DNA of 64,000 bases from JANRLT01 sp041736895 (GTDB taxonomy: Bacteria; Planctomycetota; Planctomycetia; Pirellulales; JALHPA01). Of the stretch, positions 9,237 through 17,936 are shown piece after piece. The first letter of the stretch is position 1. Each line of letters opens with the position of its first letter. The notes beneath the pieces were generated by a model. It searched no databases and was not told the origin of the DNA. It worked only from the letters and a program-made list of their open reading frames with translations. Position numbers and translations under genes: made by a program. The stretch covers positions 4,083-68,082 of the forward strand of contig JBGSSS010000005.1 of the NCBI GenBank assembly GCA_041736895.1. Reading direction: 5' to 3'.

Positions 9237-9265
9237 AGGCGGGGCACACCGGAGTGGCCCCGCCT
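9237..9265 (-). terminator. hairpin terminator after PEP-CTERM gene
   Basis: A 9-bp perfect GC-rich stem (AGGCGGGGC / GCCCCGCCT) with an 11-base loop. On the minus strand the right arm is followed by TTTTC, fitting the end of the PEP-CTERM gene (stop at 9329). It may also serve the DUF1501 gene on the plus strand. Confidence 0.65.
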
Positions 9266-9328
9266 GATTTGATTTTCTCGTCTCACCCAGCGTGGATCGA
9301 TCAGCGTTAGATCGATGAGCGACGCTGC

Positions 9329-10150
9329 TTACCGAGCACGGCGAAAGCGGAAAGCCAGGCCAATCGCGGCCAGACTCAGCAGGCCAATGGTGCTTGGCTC
9401 CGGTATAGCAACCGGAGTCAAAGTGAGATTACCCAAGCCACTAACCGAGAAATTGGAGTTGAAAATTAAACCTGGACCGGTCGGGACCGTGGTCGACGGA
9501 CGAGACTCTGTTTCTAAGACGTGCCGGTACTCATGGCCAGCTACAAGAAAAGTTGCAAATGGGTCGAATATTTCCGGACCAGGGCTCAACCCATCGATTG
9601 TTGCAGGTGCTCCGCCTAGACTCGTGAATTGTCTGATAACAACTTGATTCGCAGTGACATCGTAGAGCGTCCGGACAACAAAGTTCGGGGGACTGTAACG
9701 CCAGATCTCCACATCGTTAAAACTCGCAGCTGCATCTGAAAAGCCGGCACCAAAAAAAGCACTCACTTTGAGGGCTTCATTTGCCGTGAAACGTACTTCG
9801 GAAGTTGTTCTGAGAAGCGAGTGGATGTTGACAATAGGAATCGCAAAATCGGCTTCCGAACCCACCATCCCGGTGGGCGAGAACGAACTCGTGCTCGTGC
9901 CGCTGTAAGGAGGTGCGATTGGGTTTGACACACTGGCGGTTGTCGGTCCGAGTATACTGCTGTTCGATAGGCCCAGATTAATCGCGTTAGGACCATCAAT
10001 AATCGATACCAAATCGGTGGAACTGATAAAGCTGATGCGGTCTGCCGCATTGGCATTCGCTGAGAAACAGCACATGGCCAAAAGAGTGAGGGCCGACAAA
10101 AGAACCCAAGCCCGGGGGGCGGGTACATGACGAGTTTCTTTCCGAATCAT
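9329..10150 (-). CDS. PEP-CTERM sorting domain protein
   Basis: 273 residues from the ATG at 10150, which has AGGAAAG upstream; an earlier start would only add an unrelated tail. The N-terminus has a signal peptide (WVLLSALTLLAMCCFSANANA). The C-terminus VAIPEPSTIGLLSLAAIGLA followed by FRFRRAR is a PEP-CTERM signal, recognised by exosortase and removed on the way to the envelope or outside. The middle, rich in Ser, Thr and Asn, resembles no enzyme I know. It lies between the intact DUF1501 gene and the DUF1501 relic and is read in the opposite direction. Confidence 0.88.
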   Translation of the reverse strand: MIRKETRHVPAPRAWVLLSALTLLAMCCFSANANAADRISFISSTDLVSIIDGPNAINLGLSNSSILGPTTASVSNPIAPPYSGTSTSSFSPTGMVGSEADFAIPIVNIHSLLRTTSEVRFTANEALKVSAFFGAGFSDAAASFNDVEIWRYSPPNFVVRTLYDVTANQVVIRQFTSLGGAPATIDGLSPGPEIFDPFATFLVAGHEYRHVLETESRPSTTVPTGPGLIFNSNFSVSGLGNLTLTPVAIPEPSTIGLLSLAAIGLAFRFRRAR

Positions 10151-10439
10151 TAGACTTTCCTGTCTCGTAAGAGAAGCAACACAAGGGAGTAAAGCAATTG
10201 TCGAGACAAAATATGTGCACCGCACCATATCTGGACATTTACATCAGGTTGTATAGTTAGCTTACCGACGGCTAGACTGTCAAGGATTTCAGACAATAAA
10301 CTACGATTATCTTAATTTTTTACAGAAATAAATGGCCAGTGAATCATCAACCATCCTTGATCGCTTTCCTAATGCGCGGGTTTTTTACAAATCCTGGTGT
10401 AGAGCGATGACGAGCGCGGCGTGACATATTTCGGAGCCT

Positions 10440-10659
10440 GCTGGGGTGGCGGTACCAAAAACGGGTTCCTCTACATTGAAACGGCTAACGAGAGCCCAAC
10501 GCGTGGTGACCAAGAACCCAGTCACGATTACCGACCTGAACGCCACAATCGTGACGGCCCTCGACATCAGCCCCAAGATGGCGTTCAGGGTGGAACAACG
10601 TCCGGTTCTATATGACTGAAGATGGACACGGCCGGGCGATCGCGGATTTGTTTGGGTAA
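10440..10659 (+). pseudogene. relic of a DUF1501 gene 3' end
   Basis: Translated in shifting frames it gives GGTKNGFLYIETANE, then TKNPVTITDLNATIVTALDI, then DGHGRAIADLFG and a stop. The intact gene at its 3' end reads GGMKKGFLYGETADE, TKNPVTITDLHATIVTALGI and DGHGKAVAELFG. At least two frameshifts are visible (near 10500 and 10605), so it is not functional. The rest of the gene is missing, and nucleotide divergence is high, pointing to an old event or a different paralogue. Confidence 0.85.
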
Positions 10660-10756
10660 TGGAGTTCCCTGAAAAAGGTTAAGCTTATCGCTTCGACACG
10701 GTTCTTCACGTAACGCCTTTTTGCCGTGCTTCAAAAACGTGCATACCTTGTGAAAC

Positions 10757-11698
10757 ATGAAAATTGTCATCGCCGGCGGATCGGGCCAGATAGGCAACTC
10801 GCTCGCGCGTGAGTTTACGCAGCGCGGGGACCAAGTTGTTATTCTCAGTCGCTCAACAAATAACGCCAATTATCTAACAGTCGCGTGGGACGCGCGCAAG
10901 CTCGGTCCCTGGACCCGTGAAATCGACGGCGCGGATGTCGTGATCAATCTCGCGGGCAAGACCGTGAACTGCCGCTACACGGCGGCGAACCGGCGCGAGA
11001 TCATCGACTCGCGCGTCGAGTCAACGCGCGTCATTGGCCAGGCGATCGCCGCGGCGGCGAACCCGCCGCGCGTTTGGCTGCAAGCCAGCACGGCGACAAT
11101 CTACGCGCATCGCTATGACGCCCCGAACGACGAGTTCACGGGCATCCTTGGCGGCGATGAACCGAACGCGCCGGACACGTGGCGGTTCAGTATCGAGGTC
11201 GCGAAAGCCTGGGAAGCGGCCCTCGCCGAAATCCCGACGCCGCGCACGCGCAAAGTGGCGATGCGCGCGGCGATGACCATGACACCCGATCGCGGCGGGA
11301 TCTATGACACCCTGCGAATGCTTTGCCGCCGCGGCTTGGGCGGCACCGCGGGCGATGGCAAGCAATATGTCTCATGGATTCACGAACGCGATTTTTTGAA
11401 CGCGGTCCATTTTTTGATCGAGCGCGAGGACCTCGACGGCGCGGTGAATCTGGCCGCGCCGAATCCGCTGACCAACCGCGATTTCATGCGGCAACTGCGT
11501 GAAGCACTCGGGGTCAAGATCGGCCTGCCGGCGACACGCTGGATGCTCGAACTCGGCGCGTTCTTTATGCGCACCGAAACGGAATTGATCCTTAAAAGCC
11601 GCCGCGTCGTCCCGGGGCGTTTGCTGCAAGCGGGTTTCGAGTTTCAATTTCCCGAATGGCGTGCCGCAGTTGCGGATCTCGCACGATCCAGTCACTAA
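10757..11698 (+). CDS. TIGR01777-family epimerase-like protein
   Basis: 313 residues. MKIVIAGGSGQIGNSLAREF is a Rossmann nucleotide-binding start (GGSGQIG), and VVINLAGKTVNCRYTAANRR plus the C-terminal FEFQFPEWRAAVADL are typical of the TIGR01777 branch of extended short-chain dehydrogenases (C-terminal DUF1731). These proteins bind NAD(P) and are predicted sugar epimerases or reductases; the substrate is unknown. It stands alone, with the DUF1501 relic just upstream and a long gene-poor stretch downstream. Confidence 0.9.
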   Translation: MKIVIAGGSGQIGNSLAREFTQRGDQVVILSRSTNNANYLTVAWDARKLGPWTREIDGADVVINLAGKTVNCRYTAANRREIIDSRVESTRVIGQAIAAAANPPRVWLQASTATIYAHRYDAPNDEFTGILGGDEPNAPDTWRFSIEVAKAWEAALAEIPTPRTRKVAMRAAMTMTPDRGGIYDTLRMLCRRGLGGTAGDGKQYVSWIHERDFLNAVHFLIEREDLDGAVNLAAPNPLTNRDFMRQLREALGVKIGLPATRWMLELGAFFMRTETELILKSRRVVPGRLLQAGFEFQFPEWRAAVADLARSSH

Positions 11699-12411
11699 TT
11701 GGCATTTACCCAAGGTCTCCTTCCTTGGCCTGGTGACGAGAAACGGTGGGCGGAACTTTTCTGATTATTCGAGCCTGGCGCAGGGCAGAGTGTTGGTTCG
11801 GCCCTAGCATCTCGCTTGTTTGAGCGCGTCAACCTACACGGCCGTATGGTCTGCCGCCTGGGACGCAATGCCACATCGCCAAGAGCTTGCTCTCGGACCG
11901 CCTGTGCTTTGCCGAACCTTGCTGTAGGGCATGTTACCCGATGCGCGGCGCAGCACGCGGCACTGCTATATCAAAATGCGCAAGGAGAAAAACGGCGTCC
12001 AGCATCTGTTCTGCTGGACCGCAGAAAGCTGATCGGGGGAAAATAAAAAATATATTTTCGCGGCGCGAATGCCGAATTGCTGCTGGCAAATGCGTTCAAC
12101 GTTGAACCGTTCGCGCTTGCCATTGATGACATCATGTCGCAGCGCGAGGCGCAGTGCAGATTTGTCGTATTAAAAAACGCGGGAGTTAAAACGTGGTCGT
12201 TTCATTGCCAAGAAATTATGTCGCAGTAATGAGCGTTCGGTGTCTCACACGGTCATGGCTGACGACCTGCTCATAAAATATTTTGCAAGCGCGCGAATCG
12301 AGGCTTCGATAAAAAAACATTGCGATCAAGCTGATCTCGTTTTAGGATCCGAGTAGTAGTCTCTTCTGACTATTCTTTTCTTTTCAGTCATCACTATCCG
12401 TGGGGGATGAG
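11699..12411. other. 713-bp gene-poor region
   Basis: No open frame here looks like a protein; two short ones (11816-12046, 11887-12105) are rich in random-looking Arg, Cys and Ser. A hairpin CCAAGG...CCTTGG near 11709-11727 could end the epimerase transcript. Several stem-capable segments occur (for example CGTCCAGCATCTGTTCTGCTGGACC at about 11997-12021). Room for an unannotated RNA exists, but I match none of the common ones (RNase P, tmRNA, 6S, SRP). Confidence 0.4.
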
Positions 12412-13455
12412 ATGATCAGCTTTTCGTATCTTGAAAAGCGCAAGAGTGCGTTGCTCTGCGCGCGGGTTGTTCGAACCCCAACTCAACATGGCTTCACGTT
12501 GGTTGAGTTGTTGGTGGTCATCGCGATCATCGGCATTTTAATTTCGCTGCTGTTGCCGGCAATTCAGTCCGCGCGCGAAGCGGGCCGCCGGGCGACGTGC
12601 CTCAGCCAAATGAGGCAACTGGGGATCGCGAGCCACAATCATCTCGATGCGCAGAAAGTCTTTTTTGCCGCGGCCGCCTACTACAACAAGAAATCAGGCC
12701 GGGTGTACAACAATCCCACGTCAGCCGAAATTTCCGAGAGCGTGCGCCATAACTGGCCCACGGCCCTGATGCCGTATCTGGAAGAAATGGCCGTTCAGCG
12801 GGCCTACAACTTTAAAGTTGCTTGGAGCAATGCCAAGAACAAAAACATTATCCAGAAGCAAATCTCGTTGTTGCAGTGCCCTTCGGTGCCGCATTCCAGC
12901 GGCGAGCGTCTGGTGGCTGTCACCTCCGGCGGCAACTTGGCGGCCACGTCCGATTACACGGTGATCGAGAATGTCTCCGATGCGTTTTACAAAGCAATCA
13001 AAGCCAAAGTCCCTCCCGCGCTGCTGCGGCGGGGTTTGCCCGATGAAAAATATCGGCTGCGCAGCTCACGTGTCAAAGATGGCCTGTCCAAAACGTTGTT
13101 GATCGAAGAAGACGCCGGCCGCCCGTACTACTATGTCGCGCCCGGCAAGTTCGGGCCCGAGAGTCAGAGCTACAGCAACAAACAAGACGTCGCCAAGGGC
13201 ATTGCGCTGGGCGGAGCTTGGGCGCAGCCAGATAACAAAATGACGCTGCACGGCACAAAACCTGACGGCTTAAAAGATCCCGGACCGTGCTTCATGAATT
13301 GCACGAACAACAACGAGCTCTACAGTTTTCACACAGGCGGCAGCTGCGCGGTGCTGGCCGACAGCTCGACCAAGTTTGTGCCCGATGATACGGATGGGCT
13401 GGTCTTTGCCTCGGCGCTGACCCGCGCGGGCAGCGAATCCTCGTCGCTTCCCTAA
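12412..13455 (+). CDS. DUF1559 pseudopilin-like protein
   Basis: 347 residues from the ATG at 12412, which has a GGGGG ribosome site five bases upstream (a GTG at 12400 is the longer option). It carries the prepilin cleavage and methylation segment GFTLVELLVVIAIIGILISL, cut after the Gly by a type IV prepilin peptidase, then RREAG-like AREAGRRATCLSQMRQLGIA, the hallmark of planctomycete DUF1559 proteins. The C-terminal part (GGSCAVLADSSTKFV) is also typical. These proteins occur in very many copies per planctomycete genome; the role is unproven, perhaps surface structures or pseudopili. Confidence 0.92.
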   Translation: MISFSYLEKRKSALLCARVVRTPTQHGFTLVELLVVIAIIGILISLLLPAIQSAREAGRRATCLSQMRQLGIASHNHLDAQKVFFAAAAYYNKKSGRVYNNPTSAEISESVRHNWPTALMPYLEEMAVQRAYNFKVAWSNAKNKNIIQKQISLLQCPSVPHSSGERLVAVTSGGNLAATSDYTVIENVSDAFYKAIKAKVPPALLRRGLPDEKYRLRSSRVKDGLSKTLLIEEDAGRPYYYVAPGKFGPESQSYSNKQDVAKGIALGGAWAQPDNKMTLHGTKPDGLKDPGPCFMNCTNNNELYSFHTGGSCAVLADSSTKFVPDDTDGLVFASALTRAGSESSSLP

Positions 13456-13616
13456 AGGCTGCAATGAACCCAACGCGTCCGTATTTTGCTCGGCACTTGA
13501 TCGGGGGAGATTCGCTCGTTGATTTGAAAAAGGGGTTGATTTTGGGCCAGCGGATGTGTTCATGTGAATACTGTTTGTAAAGAGAATGGCCGAAATAGGC
13601 GCGCGGCGGAGGCTTT

Positions 13617-13730
13617 GTAGGTCCCGGTCTCCGACCGGGACCTGGCTCGGCGTTTTACGCCGCGCGTGGACGACGCTGGAATCGTTGCTTACTCCCCGCA
13701 CAAGGTCCCGCGGAGGACCGCGGGACCTAC
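13617..13730. repeat. 114-bp paired-palindrome element
   Basis: The left end is GTAGGTCCCGGTCTCCGACC followed by GGGACC, itself a palindrome; the right end is GGTCCCGCGGAGGACCGCGG followed by GACCTAC, also a palindrome. The two ends are inverted copies of each other (GTAGGTCCCG outward). It has the same plan as the 128-129-bp family at 14988, 17715 and 44709 but different sequence. Confidence 0.8.
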
Positions 13731-13767
13731 GGAACGCGGCGGCGGGCTTTGCAGAACTGGTGCGGTC

Positions 13768-14060
13768 GTTGCCTTAAAAGGCAACGAAGCCGCGGCGAGT
13801 GTTGCCTTTTAAAGCAACACGAAAATGCGCGCGGCGCGCATCATTTGAACTGAGACAACAACCGGAAAGCCCTTGGTTTCCGGGGTTTGCGCGCGAAATC
13901 GAGGCGTGCGGCGGGTGCGTTTTGCGCGCGAATTTTTTCGATTTTTTTGCGTTCTTTTTCGATTTTTTTCGATCTTTTTTTGATTTTTTTCTGTTTTTTC
14001 GCGCGTTTTTTCCGGCGTTTTCGCTGCTTTCCCGCGGTTTTACGCCGGTTTTCCCGAGGG
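13768..14060. repeat. palindromes flanking a T-rich low-complexity tract
   Basis: Palindromes CGTTGCCTTAAAAGGCAACG (13768-13787), GTTGCCTTTTAAAGCAAC (13800-13817) and GGTTGCCTCGAGGCAAC (around 14055-14071) flank a tract at 13930-14040 built from CGATTTTTT-like units. Read on the minus strand the tract gives lysine-rich peptides in more than one frame, which argues for low complexity rather than a gene. It fills the space between the DUF1559 and carbonic anhydrase genes. Confidence 0.65.
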
Positions 14061-14163
14061 TTGCCTCGAGGCAACACAAATTTTTGCTGACGATGCGAGT
14101 TGCGTTTTGTCCGACAACCGCGCGGAGCGAGGGCCTGCGAGTTCCCTTGGCCGAACGGTACTT

Positions 14164-14874
14164 TTAGCTTTTCAATTCACGCCCGCCGCTGCCATCGGGG
14201 GCTTTATGGCTGGCCAGTACAGGAGGCGCGGGATGCGAGTGGTGTTCTTTGATCATGCCGAGCGGCAGGAACTGGCCCGACGTCACGTCGTAGGCGTAAA
14301 TCTCGCCCGTCTCGATTTCGTAGTGCCAGGCATGCAACTTCAACGAGCCGCGCATCAGCCCGACCGCGACGGCCGGATGAGTTTGCAGGTTTTCGATCTG
14401 CGAGAGGACGTTTTCTTCGATGGTGGCGCTGAGGAGTTCGTCGCCAGACAGGTGGTGGTACTTGGCCCGCACGATTTGCCGAGTCGTTTCGGCGAGTTGC
14501 AGCCACTTGGCAGTATCGGGAAGTTCGGCGAGCATCTCGGGTTTGAGCAAGCCTTTCATCGCCCCGCATTGGGAATGGCCGCAGATGATGATGTCCTTGA
14601 CGTCGAGCGCGCGGATGGCGAACTCGACCGCCGCCGTTTCGCCGCCATTGCTCGCGCCGTACGCGGGAACCATGTTGCCCGCATTGCGGAGAACAAACAG
14701 ATCGCCTGGCGCGGTCTGCGTGATCAGATTCGGATCGATGCGCGAATCGCTGCAAGTGATGAACATCGTGTTCGGCGATTGGCCGGAGCCGAGCCGCTCG
14801 AAGAGGTCGCGCTGTTCTTTGAAAACTTGCGAGCGAAAATGATGGACCCCGGCGACGAGTTGTTGGACGGGCAT
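14164..14874 (-). CDS. beta-class carbonic anhydrase
   Basis: 236 residues from the ATG at 14874; longer forms would add an unrelated 49-residue tail. It interconverts CO2 and bicarbonate using zinc. Zinc ligands are visible: Cys41 in CSDSR, His100 and Cys103 in HSQCGAMKG; Asp43 and Arg45 form the catalytic dyad of the same motif. VLRNAGNMVP and the GGE...EFA stretch are also family-typical. The length is normal. The C-terminal tail (HHSHPAPPVLASHKAPDGSG) is unusually His/Pro-rich and extends beyond the conserved fold. The gene is single, with a paired-palindrome element upstream. Confidence 0.95.
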   Translation of the reverse strand: MPVQQLVAGVHHFRSQVFKEQRDLFERLGSGQSPNTMFITCSDSRIDPNLITQTAPGDLFVLRNAGNMVPAYGASNGGETAAVEFAIRALDVKDIIICGHSQCGAMKGLLKPEMLAELPDTAKWLQLAETTRQIVRAKYHHLSGDELLSATIEENVLSQIENLQTHPAVAVGLMRGSLKLHAWHYEIETGEIYAYDVTSGQFLPLGMIKEHHSHPAPPVLASHKAPDGSGGRELKS

Positions 14875-14987
14875 GGGGCAGGGAGTCAGGATTGCAGGAG
14901 ACAGGAGGACAGGATGTGCTCCTGATAATATCCGGAATTTTCGCGTGCGAATACGCGATCTTTCAAAACCGTTTAGCGGCGCAATTC

Positions 14988-15116
14988 GTAGGCCCGGCTG
15001 TGCCGGGCACAGCGAAGACATCGCCGGAAAATGGAATCTTGCATGCCAAGCAGCTTGGTTCGCAAAGCGTTTTGGTGTTGGAGAATCAACACTCGGTGCG
15101 GCACAGCCGCACCTAC
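14988..15116 (+). repeat. 129-bp paired-palindrome element, family 1 copy A
   Basis: Starts GTAGGCCCGGCTGTGCCGGG and ends GTGCGGCACAGCCGCACCTAC in effect; each end is a hairpin and the two ends are inverted relative to each other (GTAGG...CCTAC). A central CCAAGCAGCTTGG palindrome is shared with the other copies. Homologous over the whole length to 17715-17842 (inverted) and 44709-44837. Confidence 0.9.
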
Positions 15117-15126
15117 GTCAGAGAAA

Positions 15127-15690
15127 TTACACCAGCATCGCGGTGAGTTGCCGGAAGCCCGGATCGTTGCGGATGGGGTCGAAATCGTGTTCTTTATGGA
15201 CCAGCTCTTTGTAATCGGGGTCCAATTCGAACGCGATGGCCAGATGGCTCAGCGCCGCTTCTAGCCCGTGGGCCAGGCTCCAGTAACAAGCGAGATTGTA
15301 ATGCACAATGGCCGTGCCGGGCTTTGCGGCGATCGCTTCTTGCAACGATTCGATGGCCATGTCCAGCCGGCCGCAGCGCTTGTAGCACCAACCGAGCGCG
15401 AGCCAGATGTGCAGATTTTCAGGTTCCAAATCCGCGGCTGCCCGCAGTGGAACGACGGCGTCAGCAAAGCGATCGAGCGCGCGGAGCGCTTGTCCGCGAA
15501 GATGTTGCGCGATGGCCCCGGCGCGGGTTCCTTCGGACAAGATGTCCAGAGAATGCAACGCCCGCTGGGCGATGCGATGGCGATTTTCGACGCTGGCCGC
15601 GAGCGCATCGTCAAACAGCATGAGCAATTCGAGGTAACCCTCGATTTCGCTCAAAATCCGCTGTCGGCGAATACGTTCGAGACTTTGCAT
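15127..15690 (-). CDS. TPR-repeat protein
   Basis: 187 residues from the ATG at 15690 (a GTG at 15729 would add 13 residues). At least two to three tetratricopeptide units can be seen, for example AIAQHLRGQALRALDRFADA, ENLHIWLALGWCYKRCGRLD and TAIVHYNLACYWSLAHGLEA, all with the small-residue spacing of TPR helices. Such repeats mediate protein-protein contacts; no enzymatic domain or signal peptide is present, so it is likely cytoplasmic. The C-terminus DFDPIRNDPGFRQLTAML is a common ending of planctomycete TPR proteins. Partners are unknown. Confidence 0.85.
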   Translation of the reverse strand: MQSLERIRRQRILSEIEGYLELLMLFDDALAASVENRHRIAQRALHSLDILSEGTRAGAIAQHLRGQALRALDRFADAVVPLRAAADLEPENLHIWLALGWCYKRCGRLDMAIESLQEAIAAKPGTAIVHYNLACYWSLAHGLEAALSHLAIAFELDPDYKELVHKEHDFDPIRNDPGFRQLTAMLV

Positions 15691-15918
15691 CGTGGTTGTG
15701 CCTGCTCCGATTCTTCCGTGAGAATTCACTGATCTATCTCAAGTGTATGCCGCAAGAAACTTTTGCCAACTTCATTTACGCAATCCGATCAGATTGGTGC
15801 GAGCAAGACATGAATTTTTTATGAGAAGTTCACCTGCATACGCCTTTACGCATAAAAAACACCACGCTCTTGCGAACGTGGTGTCTGGATTTGGCACTCA
15901 TCTAGCTGACGCAGTTTC

Positions 15919-15984
15919 GTACGACGGACTTCTAGTCCGTCGCAACATTTTCCCAGTTTTCGACGGACTAGAAGTCCGTCGTAC
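15919..15984. repeat. 66-bp paired-palindrome element
   Basis: GTACGACGGACTTCTAGTCC followed by GTCG, an 18-base spacer, then an exact inverted copy ending GTCCGTCGTAC. Each arm contains the palindrome GACGGACT.AGTCCGTC. The stop codon of the HDOD gene is 17 bases away at 16001. Confidence 0.9.
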
Positions 15985-16000
15985 GGTGAACGCTGCCGAA

Positions 16001-16912
16001 TTACGTTGTTTGCAGGGCTTCGTCGTAGCTAGCGACCAGCGTCTTGGACGGCATGGCCAACTTCAAGACCGGAGCAAAATCGATATACTCCTTGTCGATC
16101 TGGGCGAGCAGATCGTTGATCGCCGGAGCATTGGCCGGCTTGGTCGCTTGGAAGTATTGGTCGAACGTCGCAGCTTCGGTCCAAGTATTCACGCTGCACG
16201 ATGGCAGGTAAGCCGACAACGCCACGGCGATCTTCCCCGGGTTCTTATCCTTGTTCGGCAAGAGGGATTCCAGGTTGGTGTGGCTTTCGAGCATGTTGGC
16301 GAATTCTTCGGGCATCTTCCAGCCGCGGGCCATGGCCCCGGCGACTTCGGCATGTTGGAAGCCGAATTTTTCTTGTTCGAGTTCCGACAAACGGCGGCCG
16401 GTCTTGGCGCGTTCGTCGAGCATCGCCAGATAATCTTGCGGCTTTTCCCTGGCGATCAACGGCACGGCCATGTCTTGCAGCAGCGCGGCGGCGAAAACTA
16501 CTTCGGCATCTTTCAACCCGAGCAGCTTGGCATAAGCCCGGGCGAACAAAGCCCGGCGAAGCGAATCTTGCCAAAGGCTCTTAAGGTCAAAAGGTCCGCA
16601 TTTCGGGTTCGGCATCAGGCTAAAAACCGCGCTCCACAAAGCAAAGTTCTTGATCGTGCGAATACCCACCAGGGTGATCGACATCTTGATGTTGCTGATC
16701 TCGCGGGAGAAGCCGAAGTAGGCCGAGTTGACGAACTTCAGAATCTGGCCAGTCAGGCCGGCGTCGGCTTCGATCGGCACGGCGAATTCGGCGGGGCCTT
16801 TGTTTGGATCTCGCGAGAGCTCCATAAGCTTGATCGCGCTTTGCGGCAGAGCCGGCAGTTGGGCATTGCCCAAGAGGGCCTGAAAGTTTTTTGTCGGAGT
16901 GGTCGTGCTCAT
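16001..16912 (-). CDS. HDOD-domain protein
   Basis: 303 residues from the ATG at 16912. The N-terminal LPALPQSAIKLMELSRDP followed by EADAGLTGQILKFVNSAYFG is the classic start of an HDOD domain (a degenerate HD-type fold used in signalling), and ISNIKMSITLVGIRTIKNFA continues it. The metal-binding His-Asp pair of true HD phosphohydrolases is absent, so this is a signalling or scaffolding protein, not an enzyme, by family knowledge. HDOD proteins link chemotaxis, cyclic-di-GMP and stress signalling in other bacteria. It stands alone; no adjacent receiver or GGDEF gene. Confidence 0.92.
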   Translation of the reverse strand: MSTTTPTKNFQALLGNAQLPALPQSAIKLMELSRDPNKGPAEFAVPIEADAGLTGQILKFVNSAYFGFSREISNIKMSITLVGIRTIKNFALWSAVFSLMPNPKCGPFDLKSLWQDSLRRALFARAYAKLLGLKDAEVVFAAALLQDMAVPLIAREKPQDYLAMLDERAKTGRRLSELEQEKFGFQHAEVAGAMARGWKMPEEFANMLESHTNLESLLPNKDKNPGKIAVALSAYLPSCSVNTWTEAATFDQYFQATKPANAPAINDLLAQIDKEYIDFAPVLKLAMPSKTLVASYDEALQTT

Positions 16913-17367
16913 GATGCGTTCTATGTCTTGGGGAAGTTTCCCATGCCGGGGAAGACCGTGATTGCCGTAACCCATACGGCGGCGCGGTCAGGGCCGAGGT
17001 AGCCCGTCGCCATGCCAAAACTTAGGCCGTGATTCTCGGAGCGGCAAATTTCGGGAGGCGGAAAAATCAGGAAAATCTTGCCCCCCAATTGGCGCTAACA
17101 ACTCCCTCATACTTTCAGTTTGACGCCATTTCTCCCCAGGTGTTGCAGAACCACCTCAAGAGTCGCAAATGAGGCAATTTCGCAACACCTTCCTAATCCC
17201 GGCTCGCACCGCGCAAAACACTGCACTGCAAGAACTTAAAGCCGGGCAATAGTCCCGATCAAACACTGGCCCTGGCTTTGCCTTGGACCTTCTGGCAAGC
17301 AACTCGGAGTCGTTCCCGGCGATTCGCCTCCTCCGTCGTTGTTTCCCGACAATCAAGGCAAAACCGA
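16913..17367. other. 455-bp region without a confident gene
   Basis: No frame has protein character. The first part is the leader of the HDOD gene; the rest is featureless to my reading. Confidence 0.35.
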
Positions 17368-17718
17368 ATGGGCTTGGAATTCCTCTCGAAGTCGGTCTTT
17401 TGGATCTGGTATTCGCTTCAACCAGCGCCAACTCCCTTGCCGGAAGCTCCGGTTGTGCCGACCAAGCATATTTTGCAAGCGACCTGGATTGAACCGGTCT
17501 CGCTGCGAGACGAAACGAGCCTGCCGACATTGCGGCAGCCCGCCGAAACACGAAAGACATCGCGTATGCCGTCGAAAATGACGGGAATTCGAGAACAACA
17601 GCCGCGAAAGCCTCTTTGGAAAGCCGCAAAAACCTGGGAATTGCCGCCAATTCTCTGGGCTGGCTTCGAAGGATTTCTAGCTGCTGGCTTGGGGATTATT
17701 AGCCTAATAAAGCCGTAG
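17368..17718 (+). CDS. doubtful small hypothetical protein
   Basis: 116 residues starting MGLEFLSKSVFWIWYSLQPA, Pro-rich in the middle and ending with a hydrophobic WAGFEGFLAAGLGIISLIKP. I recognise no family. Its TAG stop lies inside the first bases of the paired-palindrome element at 17715, as also seen for the methyltransferase gene at 44712. The minus strand also has an open frame here, so the coding case is weak. Confidence 0.25.
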   Translation: MGLEFLSKSVFWIWYSLQPAPTPLPEAPVVPTKHILQATWIEPVSLRDETSLPTLRQPAETRKTSRMPSKMTGIREQQPRKPLWKAAKTWELPPILWAGFEGFLAAGLGIISLIKP

Positions 17719-17842
17719 GTGCGGCTGTGTCGCACAAAGGATTGAGCCTCCAGTTCAAATACGCTTTGCTTACCAAGCCGGCTGGCATGCGAGATCGAAT
17801 TCTTGGCTATGTCTTGTGTTTGCCCGGCACAGCCGGGCCTAC
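17715..17842 (-). repeat. 128-bp paired-palindrome element, family 1 copy B
   Basis: Reverse-oriented copy of the element at 14988-15116: it begins GTAGGTGCGGCTGTGTCGCAC and ends GCCCGGCACAGCCGGGCCTAC in the plus direction, with ACCAAGCCGGCTGGC in the middle. Overall length differs from the other copies by one base. Confidence 0.9.
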
Positions 17843-17936
17843 GAAAATTCTCTAGAAAATTTGTACGGATTCGCGTGCCTGCTGGCACTATTACTCCTGG
17901 CGGCACCATTTCTGTGTTTCTGTCGGGAGATATGCG

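Noticed and set aside
13774..14079. Lysine-rich minus-strand frame resembling a histone H1-like protein
   Set aside because: The same tract gives lysine-rich peptides in another frame, and it is bounded by palindromes; low-complexity DNA is more likely.
17156..17650. 164-codon minus-strand open frame
   Set aside because: Ala/Arg/Ser-rich without domain features and overlapping another weak frame; not supported.
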